This document shows positions 1-5,136 of a stretch of 6,880 bases of DNA, in pieces. A program made the translations under genes and the position numbers. The DNA lies in contig JACPZN010000102.1 in NCBI GenBank assembly GCA_016195505.1, positions 1-6,880 on the forward strand. Direction: 5' to 3'. The stretch comes from Nitrospirota bacterium (GTDB lineage Bacteria > Nitrospirota > Nitrospiria > Nitrospirales > Nitrospiraceae). Position 1 is the first letter of the stretch, and every line of letters starts with the position of its first letter. The notes below the pieces were generated by a model. It saw only the letters and a program-made list of their open reading frames with translations. It ran no database searches and was not told the origin of the DNA.

Positions 1-1
1 G

Positions 2-175
2 ACGGCTACGCTGCGATTCGAAGTCCCCGGCCACGCCCAGTCCATCAAGACGACAGGAACCGTGATCTGGACCCACCAGGACCGGGCGGGCATCGCCTTT
101 GCTGCGTTGTCTCCCTCCGACTATGTCACGTTGGAATCGTTTCTGACACAGCAGGCCTCGAAGAAGTCCCTATAG
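2..175 (+). CDS. PilZ-domain protein, C-terminal end (partial)
   Basis: The frame is open from the left edge and ends at TAG 173-175, giving 57 visible residues. The stretch GTVIWTHQDRAGIAF, followed by a short helix-like tail (YVTLESFL), has the pattern of the last strands and C-terminal helix of a PilZ domain (G-x-V-x-W, then GIxF). PilZ domains bind cyclic di-GMP in many proteins, but the RxxxR and D/NxSxxG binding motifs lie N-terminal to this fragment and cannot be checked, so nucleotide binding is unproven. The gene converges on the outer-membrane barrel gene, with 18 bases between the two stops and no clear terminator. The family call rests on a short fragment. Confidence 0.62.
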   Translation, partial: TATLRFEVPGHAQSIKTTGTVIWTHQDRAGIAFAALSPSDYVTLESFLTQQASKKSL

Positions 176-193
176 GCCACAGGCACAACCCCG

Positions 194-1210
194 TCAAAAC
201 CGGTACTGCACTCCCAGCGAGATATTGGCGTTGAAGAAGTCGCGCGCGCCGACATTCGACGATCGCTGACTCCGTTGAAATCCAAGCGTCACCGCGACTG
301 CTGGGGTTAACTCATAGCGGAGCTCGGCGGACCCCTGATGCGTCGTATCCACGACCCCGCGATTCGAATCCCCCACGATTTCACTGGTGAAGATTTTCTG
401 TCGATAGGCATAGCCGACTGTGAATGACAGAGCAGGATTCACCCACGCTGTCACCCCAATCGATGCAAAGTGCTGGCGGTACGACACATCATCACGAAAC
501 TGCACTTGTTCGCGCCCATCAGCCAGGCCTCGCTCATAAAGATAGGCGGCTGCGAGGGAGAGCCATGGACGAACGGCCCATTCCAACTGGGAACCAGCTG
601 TCCAGAACATGGTATCCCGTTCTGCAAATATGTCGTTGAACCGTCGAAGGCCATACCGACCGACTAAGGTAGCTGTCACGGATTGAGTCAATCGACGCTC
701 CAACTGAAGCCGCCAGATATGCGAAGTGACGCGCTCTTCTGCAGGCAAGCGAAGTCCTAACCGCCGTTCCTCATTCGGTCCGAGAAAGAGGTTTGGAATG
801 TAGCGATAGCGCACAAGGACCGACGTATCCTGGTCGAGCGCTTGCTTTACCTGAATCCGGTAATTGCCATGATTGAAGAGAGTGTTGTCGGTAAAGATGA
901 AGCCTTGCGCCTTGATCGACAGTTCTGTGTCGCCCAGCGCGGTCGGCCGTGACCGATGGCGAAGATCGATCGACGGTTCCCATACCACGTCGCTGGGCTT
1001 CTTGAGAGGCACAAGGCTTGGTTGGCTCGGATCTTCAGCGAGGGAAAGGCGTCGGGCAGAGGAGAGCTCGAACACGTTGTCGGTGTACAGAACTTTCGCT
1101 TCTGTCAGCGCCGACCACTCCGCCTGAACCGATTGAGTCCGGAACAGTCCGCAAACCAGACAGGTGGCGAGGATCGCCGAGGCACATCCACGCATGCGAA
1201 ATTCGGTCAT
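194..1210 (-). CDS. Outer-membrane beta-barrel protein
   Basis: This 338-residue protein has a Sec-type signal peptide: basic start, hydrophobic segment about residues 9-22, and likely cleavage after SVQA (residue 30). The mature part is made of alternating polar and hydrophobic stretches rich in aromatics and arginine (for example SVLVRYRYIP, LSFTVGYAYRQ, VAVTLGFQRS). It ends in a C-terminal Phe (VQYRF), the usual signal for BAM-mediated outer-membrane insertion. No cysteines or enzyme motifs are visible in the mature chain. It resembles surface-barrel proteins of the type often annotated as 'outer membrane beta-barrel protein' near polysaccharide or secretion genes; the substrate is unknown. 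The ATG (1208-1210) lies 3 bases after the cytochrome stop, so the two are almost certainly co-transcribed. An ATG five codons in (1193-1195) is an alternative start, and neither has a strong ribosome binding site. Confidence 0.82.
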   Translation of the reverse strand: MTEFRMRGCASAILATCLVCGLFRTQSVQAEWSALTEAKVLYTDNVFELSSARRLSLAEDPSQPSLVPLKKPSDVVWEPSIDLRHRSRPTALGDTELSIKAQGFIFTDNTLFNHGNYRIQVKQALDQDTSVLVRYRYIPNLFLGPNEERRLGLRLPAEERVTSHIWRLQLERRLTQSVTATLVGRYGLRRFNDIFAERDTMFWTAGSQLEWAVRPWLSLAAAYLYERGLADGREQVQFRDDVSYRQHFASIGVTAWVNPALSFTVGYAYRQKIFTSEIVGDSNRGVVDTTHQGSAELRYELTPAVAVTLGFQRSQRSSNVGARDFFNANISLGVQYRF

Positions 1211-1213
1211 GTC

Positions 1214-1666
1214 TCACTGTCGGCCGAACGATCGCACATAGAGCAAGACGTGCCCTGCTTCTTCTTCCGTCAGTACGAGCGGAATAAAGGGAGCCATCGC
1301 CGTTCCTGCGCTGCCGTTCTTCAAAATCCAGAACAGTTCCCCATCCGTTCGAGCGGCTTGCCAATCCTTGTCGGTAAAATTTCTTGGCAAGGGGCCTTTC
1401 AGAATCCCCGGTTCAATATCTCCTCCCAACCCTTTCCCATCCTTGCCGTGGCAGGTGACGCAGAAGCCTTTTCCATGAAAAATCGCCTTACCTTTTTCGA
1501 TATTCTCGGGCGTGGCCTCGAAGGGGTTTGCCCAAGTTCTTGCCTCCTCCAACTTGTCGATCGGCACTCGTGGTTTTAGGACGGCTTCATCGGCCCCAAA
1601 GACCGGAATGCTCCGTAAGCCGAGCACTGCCGCCACAAACACGGTGAACAGGAGATACGGCTGCAT
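1214..1666 (-). CDS. Periplasmic monoheme c-type cytochrome
   Basis: This is a 150-residue class I cytochrome c. An N-terminal signal peptide (hydrophobic residues 4-22, likely cut near FGA, residues 23-25) sends it to the periplasm. The single heme site is C69-V-T-C72-H73, followed by GKDGKGLGGD, a common cytochrome c sequence after CxxCH. Met124 in GTAMAPF is the likely distal iron ligand, and the C-terminal segment LTEEEAGHVLLYVRSF fits the last helix. It should carry electrons one at a time between periplasmic partners; which partners cannot be read from sequence. The start ATG (1664-1666) has an AGAGG ribosome binding site at 1674-1678 with 7-base spacing. It lies between the DUF1264 lipoprotein gene, 96 bases upstream beyond a hairpin, and the barrel gene, 3 bases downstream. 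Confidence 0.92.
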   Translation of the reverse strand: MQPYLLFTVFVAAVLGLRSIPVFGADEAVLKPRVPIDKLEEARTWANPFEATPENIEKGKAIFHGKGFCVTCHGKDGKGLGGDIEPGILKGPLPRNFTDKDWQAARTDGELFWILKNGSAGTAMAPFIPLVLTEEEAGHVLLYVRSFGRQ

Positions 1667-1673
1667 GGCCTTT

Positions 1674-1678
1674 CCTCT
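1674..1678 (-). promoter_or_regulatory. Ribosome binding site of the cytochrome gene
   Basis: AGAGG on the minus strand, 7 bases before the ATG at 1664-1666, supports that start. Confidence 0.6.
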
Positions 1679-1710
1679 CGTTTTGCAATCTATAATGGAC
1701 AGTGGACAAT

Positions 1711-1760
1711 CGATAGGGACCAGCCCAATCCGTGGGGGGCGAGGCTGGCCCCTTTTATCG
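1711..1760 (-). terminator. Imperfect hairpin after the DUF1264 gene; possible attenuator or 3' end
   Basis: Arms 1716-1725 and 1743-1752 pair over 10 positions. One is a G-U pair in minus-strand RNA but an A-C mismatch in plus-strand RNA, so the structure favours the minus direction. Outside a 3-base bulge (1753-1755) a further 5 pairs form between CGATA (1711-1715) and TATCG (1756-1760). The hairpin starts two bases after the TAA of the DUF1264 gene. No U-tract follows in the minus direction, so it may be a 3' stabiliser, a processing site or a partial terminator rather than a classical intrinsic terminator. Confidence 0.45.
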
Positions 1761-1762
1761 GT

Positions 1763-2284
1763 TTACTTGTCTGAATACCCAGGGAACTTGTGTCCGAGGG
1801 ACTGAGGGAAACTCACGGTGCCGTCCGGGAACTCTTGCCCATGTTGCCACAATTGATAAATCACGCCATCTGTCCCTGCTGCAACTTCCGCCACTTTGGC
1901 GGCCTGGTCAGCCGGCATGTCGAGGATTTGAACTCGGCCCGTCGCGATTTCGACCTTATGATCGTGGAAATGCCGGTGCCACTGAATGGCCGGGAGCTTT
2001 CGCGTCAGATCTTTGGCGACAAAATACTCAATCGCCACCAGTGGGGCCTTCGGATCAGTCGATTCAAAGAGCAAGCACTGAAGAATCTTATCAGAAATTC
2101 CCTTGCAGTAGTGATGGTATGGACCACCCGGCGTGCCGTCCGCCATCATGTGTGGTGCCTGCACATGGATATCGTATCCGACGGCAGGGCTTGTGGGTTC
2201 ACCGCTCACTGCCTTCTGAGGAGTGACTCCGCTACATCCGATTGCAGCAATCGCGACAACGGCTAGTAGTCCTTTTCTGATCAT
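1763..2284 (-). CDS. DUF1264 (OBAP-like) family lipoprotein
   Basis: The 173-residue protein begins with a short lipoprotein signal (MIRKGLLAVVAIAAIGC) with the probable lipidated cysteine at residue 17. The mature region matches the pattern of the DUF1264 family, known from plant oil-body-associated proteins and many bacteria. Matching features are HHYC (57-60), a QCLLFES segment (69-75), LVAIEYFVA (82-90), LP..QWHRH (97-105) and a C-terminal YQLWQHGQEFPDG (143-155). Histidines are dense (57, 58, 103, 105, 107, 109, 148), which suggests but does not prove metal binding. The bacterial function is unknown; I infer an envelope-anchored location. An AGGAGG site at 2291-2296, 6 bases before the ATG, makes the start secure. 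The cytochrome and barrel genes follow on the same strand after a hairpin. Confidence 0.85.
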   Translation of the reverse strand: MIRKGLLAVVAIAAIGCSGVTPQKAVSGEPTSPAVGYDIHVQAPHMMADGTPGGPYHHYCKGISDKILQCLLFESTDPKAPLVAIEYFVAKDLTRKLPAIQWHRHFHDHKVEIATGRVQILDMPADQAAKVAEVAAGTDGVIYQLWQHGQEFPDGTVSFPQSLGHKFPGYSDK

Positions 2285-2290
2285 AATATA

Positions 2291-2296
2291 CCTCCT
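2291..2296 (-). promoter_or_regulatory. Strong ribosome binding site of the DUF1264 gene
   Basis: A perfect AGGAGG lies 6 bases upstream of the ATG at 2282-2284. It is the best Shine-Dalgarno sequence in the window and suggests high translation of this lipoprotein. Confidence 0.85.
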
Positions 2297-2338
2297 GAGG
2301 TTGGGGTTGGTTGACCGAACTGAATTGACCTGGCCTTC

Positions 2339-2359
2339 TAAACCCAGACATGGGGTTTA
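2339..2359 (-). promoter_or_regulatory. 7-bp dyad upstream of the DUF1264 gene
   Basis: TAAACCC (2339-2345) and GGGTTTA (2353-2359) are perfect inverted repeats around a 7-base loop, about 55 bases before the start codon. It could be an operator or an RNA hairpin in the leader. No convincing -35/-10 pair was found next to it. Confidence 0.3.
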
Positions 2360-2522
2360 CAACAGTCAGAGCAGGGCCCATCCCAAAGGATTCAGGAATC
2401 TCTTGGTTAGCCGCCTTACTGTTTCTGCCGGCGCTGGCCACAGATTGAGCCGAACTTGTCAGCTGCTTCGGTAACTCGGACAATCTCTTTCTCTTCTGTC
2501 GACGCATCAGACGCCCTGGCAA

Positions 2523-2702
2523 TTAGTTCATATCGAACGGGAATTTAGGACAAAGAGTGTGACTCAGGTAGGCGTGCGAGAGCGTTAGCCGAGTGTGGTC
2601 GAGTTCACGAAGATGTCGACTTGAGATGCAGAGAAAAGTGATTTGGCCGTCGACCCAACTCAGGTCGTGAAAACGCTCTATACCTACGAGGTGGCTGAGC
2701 AC
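2523..2702 (-). other. Possible small ORF from GTG, unrecognised (doubtful)
   Basis: A GTG at 2700-2702 opens a 59-residue frame ending at TAA 2523-2525 (starts VLSHLVGIERF, ends CPKFPFDMN). The same frame is open upstream to 2837, running through the 3' end of the PSP1 gene in another reading frame, with no ATG until its last codons. It is rich in histidine, has only a weak CAGG-like ribosome binding site and resembles no family I know. It may be a decayed gene or chance. Confidence 0.18.
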
Positions 2703-2748
2703 AGTAGGCCTGCCGTCGATACTACGGGGGGGGGAATGGGAAAAATCG

Positions 2749-3510
2749 CTACGACGGAAGTGATGGCGGAGTGAAGGGATTGGATTTGGTCGGAGTAATG
2801 AGTCGTTGAACGTGAGATGACGTCCCGTGAGCTTCCATCATTTCAAACATGAGACAGCACTTCAGCCGGCCACAGACTCCAAGGAGGCGGGGATCCTCCA
2901 CCGGGAGACCGAGACTTCGTGCCTGCTTGACGGTAACCGGCTTGATGTCGGTCAGGAAACTCGCACAGCACAAAACCAGTCCGCAGGTATCAATGCCCCC
3001 AAGCCGCCTCGCCTCCTCTCGGGCCCCAACCTGACGCATTTCGATGCGTCCACCGAAGCGACGAGCCAGATCTCGAACCAGGTCTCGAAAATCGATCCGC
3101 TCGTCCGCGGTATAGAGAAACGTCAGCTGCCGGCGTTGCATGGCCCCGTACACTTCGACCAGCTTGAGTCTGAGTTTGAACTCGATCGCCTTAGCTCGGC
3201 AGTAGGCCGACGCCTCCTGTGAGAGCCGTTCAAGCCGGCCGATCAACGCCGCATCCTCGGCGCTTGCTTTTCTAAGAATGGATTTCATCGCCCGCATCGG
3301 GGGGATAAACGGAGTGGGATAGGGTTCGGTATAGACGACCCCGTAGGTAACTTCGCCGTCAAGTTCGAGCAAGACGCGATCGCCGCAGCGTAACGAAGCT
3401 GCTGCCGCGCCCAACTTTTTGACCTCTCCACAATCCCTAATCTTCACTCCGACCAGTCGGACCGATGTGGGGTAGGGTTGTGATAATTCTTCAGCGATGA
3501 CGGACTCCAT
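2749..3510 (-). CDS. PSP1-domain protein, RicT/YaaT-like
   Basis: The protein is 253 residues from the ATG at 3508-3510. It aligns by eye along its length with YaaT/RicT, the PSP1-domain protein that in Bacillus works with RicA and RicF as an iron-sulfur complex affecting RNA maturation and development. Diagnostic segments are VRLVGVKIRDCGEV (17-30), FLYTADERIDFRDLVRDLA (131-149), RIEMRQVGAREEARRLGG (155-172) and two cysteine clusters, C176-x4-C181-C182 and C213-GRLK-C218-C219. All these cysteines fit the family pattern. Neither RicA nor RicF partners are nearby, so a role in this organism is uncertain. It is probably cytoplasmic. An upstream TTG (3547-3549) would add 13 residues (FLRTRNSCIIAP). 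I prefer the ATG because it starts nearer the conserved domain, though neither has a clear ribosome binding site. The last ~25 residues are low-complexity Pro/Ser/Thr. Confidence 0.88.
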   Translation of the reverse strand: MESVIAEELSQPYPTSVRLVGVKIRDCGEVKKLGAAAASLRCGDRVLLELDGEVTYGVVYTEPYPTPFIPPMRAMKSILRKASAEDAALIGRLERLSQEASAYCRAKAIEFKLRLKLVEVYGAMQRRQLTFLYTADERIDFRDLVRDLARRFGGRIEMRQVGAREEARRLGGIDTCGLVLCCASFLTDIKPVTVKQARSLGLPVEDPRLLGVCGRLKCCLMFEMMEAHGTSSHVQRLITPTKSNPFTPPSLPS

Positions 3511-3620
3511 GGGCGCGATGATACACGAATTTCTCGTCCGGAGAAACAATCGGAAGGTCTCTCAGAAGGGCTCGATTGATAAAAGTTTCTTCAACGCTCT
3601 CGATGTGCACAACAGTGTAA

Positions 3621-3633
3621 CAATATGATATTG
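3621..3633. promoter_or_regulatory. Perfect 13-base palindrome between divergent genes
   Basis: CAATAT-G-ATATTG is a perfect dyad with a single central base, between the PSP1 start and the small metallopeptidase start. Its position in a divergent, AT-rich intergenic region is typical of an operator, but no flanking promoter elements are convincing and no regulator gene is adjacent. Confidence 0.3.
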
Positions 3634-3727
3634 CTTGATTTATTCGTCAACATTCAGCCCATCCTGTTGTGGTAGGCTAAATTAACCGTAAGGGAGGATG
3701 GGGCCTACAGTGGGTACCATAATCAAA

Positions 3728-3733
3728 GAGAGG
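3728..3733 (+). promoter_or_regulatory. Ribosome binding site deciding the start at 3740
   Basis: GAGAGG lies 6 bases before the ATG at 3740. The upstream GGGAGG (3692-3697) abuts the ATG at 3698 directly and is too close to serve it. Confidence 0.45.
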
Positions 3734-3739
3734 AAGAAG

Positions 3740-3988
3740 ATGTTGCGCATTCCGAGCAGAGTCGTGCTCCCGTTCAGCTACCGGATTTCCGTCAGACAAC
3801 TGTCCGATGCTGAAATGAACAAGCGCGATGAGAATGCCGATGGGATCTGGGATGACGACACGAAGACAATCTACATCCGCAAACGACTTCCTGTGACCCG
3901 CCGCCGATATATCCTCGCGCATGAACTCGGGCATGCCTGGCTGGACTGGCAACATCGCTACATGGACAACGGAAAAGCCAGCACCTAA
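3740..3988 (+). CDS. Mini ImmA/IrrE-like zinc metallopeptidase
   Basis: This is an 82-residue protein from ATG 3740 (96 residues if ATG 3698 is used). It carries HELGH at 61-65, preceded by YIRKRLPVTRRRYILA, the arrangement of ImmA/IrrE-type M78 peptidases: a strand giving 'TIYI', then a helix entering HExxH. The two histidines would bind zinc and Glu62 would be the catalytic base. Longer family members supply a third ligand, usually a Glu in a helix well downstream. Here the chain stops 17 residues after HELGH, leaving only D69, H72 and D76 as candidates. It is either a compact family, a truncated gene or inactive. No DNA-binding domain or repressor partner is adjacent, so the phage ImmA/ImmR logic is not shown. 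Codons between 3698 and 3739 include ATA and AGG, and the GAGAGG site favours the 3740 start. A GTG at 3710 is a third option. Confidence 0.72.
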   Translation: MLRIPSRVVLPFSYRISVRQLSDAEMNKRDENADGIWDDDTKTIYIRKRLPVTRRRYILAHELGHAWLDWQHRYMDNGKAST

Positions 3989-4001
3989 CCTTGGCTTTTC
4001 C
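3971..4001. terminator. 10-bp hairpin between converging ends, probable bidirectional terminator
   Basis: GGAAAAGCCA (3971-3980) and TGGCTTTTCC (3992-4001) are perfect inverted repeats with an 11-base loop. The core GCCA/TGGC is flanked by AAAA on one arm and TTTT on the other, the layout of a terminator usable from both sides. The TAA stop of the metallopeptidase gene (3986-3988) sits in the loop. The stop of the EVE remnant (4018) lies 17 bases beyond on the other strand. The GC core is short, so efficiency may be low. Confidence 0.5.
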
Positions 4002-4017
4002 ATTCGCAGCGGGTTTT

Positions 4018-4320
4018 TCAAATCAAACTGAGTATGTGTTGCCATTCAGGGAGACTGACAGGCTGAACTGAGAGGCGCGATCCTTTCTGCAGCAGGACCA
4101 TCCCCTTGAGCTTGATTTCTTTTCGCAACTGATCCAACGTCACGGGGCGCAAAAATTTCTGCACATATTTGATATCAATCATTTCCCATCTCGGGCTGGA
4201 GGGATTGCTCCCAGGATCATAGTGCTTGTTCTTCTTGTCGAATTGTGTAGGATCGACGTAGGCCGTTTTGACGACTTCGACGATTCCTACTGCCGCTGGC
4301 GGATCGGCGTTACTGTGGTA
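4018..4320 (-). pseudogene. EVE-domain protein, C-terminal remnant without start
   Basis: A minus-strand frame ending at TGA 4018-4020 translates to about 100 residues. It begins YHSNADPPAAVGIVEVVKTA, passes through YVDPTQFDKKNKHYDP and PRWEMIDIKYVQKFLRPVTL, and ends RLSVQPVSLPEWQHILSLI. This is the latter two thirds of the EVE (PUA-like) fold, whose full proteins are about 150 residues and are thought to bind modified nucleotides in DNA or RNA. The expected N-terminal third, with the WDGVRNYQARN-type segment and the aromatic residues before YHSN, is missing. Similarity stops at 4320, after which the frame reads unrelated codons to a TGA at 4384-4386 without an ATG. No frame on that strand in 4321-4480 restores it. 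I read it as a gene cut by deletion or rearrangement. Internal Met codons are too late to make a full domain. Confidence 0.8.
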
Positions 4321-5129
4321 TGACTTCGAATGTTTTTGTTCTGTACAAGCTCTTCGGCTATGGGGCGACCCCGCTGTACTGGGTCATTTTCTTCGTGACA
4401 TGCACGTTTGTGTGCGCCGTACTCCCTTATTCTCCTGGGCGACAGCGCTGGGTTCGCTGCTTCTCGATGGTCTCGCTCGTGATCCTATTAGTCACAACCA
4501 ATCCGCTGATCGCGTTTTTGATCATGGGCTCGCTGGAGGCCTGGCATACACCAGCTCCCATCACGCCGACAGAACACTTCGATGCCATCGTAGTGCTGGG
4601 CGGTGGTGTACAGGACCGCGGAACACTCCGCCCGAGAATCGAATTGACTGAGACATCCCAGCACCGCACGTTTTGCGGAGTAGAACTCTACCAACGAGGC
4701 TTGGCCCCAATTCTTTTGCTCTCCGGCGGCGACAACCGCATCGACGGTCATGGCCCCGTTGAGGCATCCGTAATGAAAGAGCGGGCACTTCGCCTTGGGA
4801 TCACAGCCGCAGCTATCATCGAAGAAGCACGATCTCGCACCACATACGAGAACGCTGTCGAGTCGAGTCGCCTTCTACGGGCAAACGCTTCCGTCTTGCT
4901 AGTAACCAGTGCCTACCACCTGCCGCGAGCCGTCGGACTTTTCACCAAGCAAGGGCTGAAAGTAACTCCGGCTCCCTGTTGTTTCTACTATGGGAATCAT
5001 CCTTCTGAGAATTGGATGAGTTTGGGCATCTTTGCCCTGGTCCCCAGTCCTGACGCGTTTGACCATGTCTCGAAGGCCATCGGTGAGATGATCGGCATGC
5101 TGGTGTATTGGGTAATGGGAAAATTCTGA
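4320..5129 (+). CDS. YdcF/ElyC-family DUF218 membrane protein
   Basis: The protein has 269 residues. Two membrane helices (about 19-36 and 48-69) are followed by a DUF218 domain from about 86 to 255. Family motifs are FDAIVVLGGG (87-96), a PRI segment (105-107), LLLSGGDN (132-139), PVEASVMK (146-153), a RSRTTYENA segment (171-179) and LLVTSAYHLPRA (193-204). Layout and order match E. coli ElyC (YcbC), an inner-membrane protein needed for envelope integrity and linked to peptidoglycan and lipid-carrier metabolism; YdcF and SanA share the domain. The biochemical reaction of this copy cannot be stated. The ATG (4320-4322) is the first possible start in frame but has no Shine-Dalgarno sequence. 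It coincides with the point where the EVE remnant is broken, so the native upstream region may have been lost. The gene converges on the sugar dehydrogenase gene with 7 bases between stops. Confidence 0.88.
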   Translation: MTSNVFVLYKLFGYGATPLYWVIFFVTCTFVCAVLPYSPGRQRWVRCFSMVSLVILLVTTNPLIAFLIMGSLEAWHTPAPITPTEHFDAIVVLGGGVQDRGTLRPRIELTETSQHRTFCGVELYQRGLAPILLLSGGDNRIDGHGPVEASVMKERALRLGITAAAIIEEARSRTTYENAVESSRLLRANASVLLVTSAYHLPRAVGLFTKQGLKVTPAPCCFYYGNHPSENWMSLGIFALVPSPDAFDHVSKAIGEMIGMLVYWVMGKF

Positions 5130-5136
5130 GTCAGCT

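Larger units (their letters stand above)
2285..2748. other. 464-base stretch without a recognised gene
   Basis: This gap separates the DUF1264 start from the PSP1 stop. It holds the DUF1264 leader (ribosome binding site and dyad), a 9-G run on the plus strand (2726-2734) and open frames on both strands around 2625-2800 that match nothing I recognise. A minus frame coding for 96 residues (2522-2232) overlaps the start of the DUF1264 gene and has no family features, so I treat it as spurious. No tRNA or insertion-sequence ends are visible. Confidence 0.6.

Noticed and set aside
956..1579. 207-residue plus-strand open frame
   Set aside because: It is a shadow of the barrel and cytochrome genes, whose signal peptides, heme motif and C-terminal Phe are clear on the minus strand.
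1691..1696. Perfect TATAAT on the plus strand
   Set aside because: There is no -35 element at proper spacing and no plus-strand gene downstream; only antisense of the hairpin and lipoprotein gene follows.
2232..2522. 96-residue minus-strand open frame upstream of and overlapping the DUF1264 start
   Set aside because: It overlaps a gene with a perfect ribosome binding site, is basic and low in hydrophobic structure, and shows no family motif.
2581..2640. tRNA-Ser-like wording (TTAGCCGAG, TGGTCGAG) on the plus strand
   Set aside because: The D-stem does not pair, and there is no acceptor stem, T-arm or CCA-compatible end.
2749..3510. PSP1 gene frameshifted at its 3' end
   Set aside because: The protein already covers the full RicT/YaaT conserved region and reaches normal family length, so the extra open frame is not needed to complete it.
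3677..4045. 122-residue minus-strand open frame across the metallopeptidase
   Set aside because: It runs antisense to HELGH coding sequence and overlaps the EVE remnant end in another frame; no protein features.
4268..4296. TTGACG at 4268-4273 as a -35 box for the DUF218 gene
   Set aside because: No acceptable -10 hexamer lies 16-18 bases downstream (TGCCGC region).
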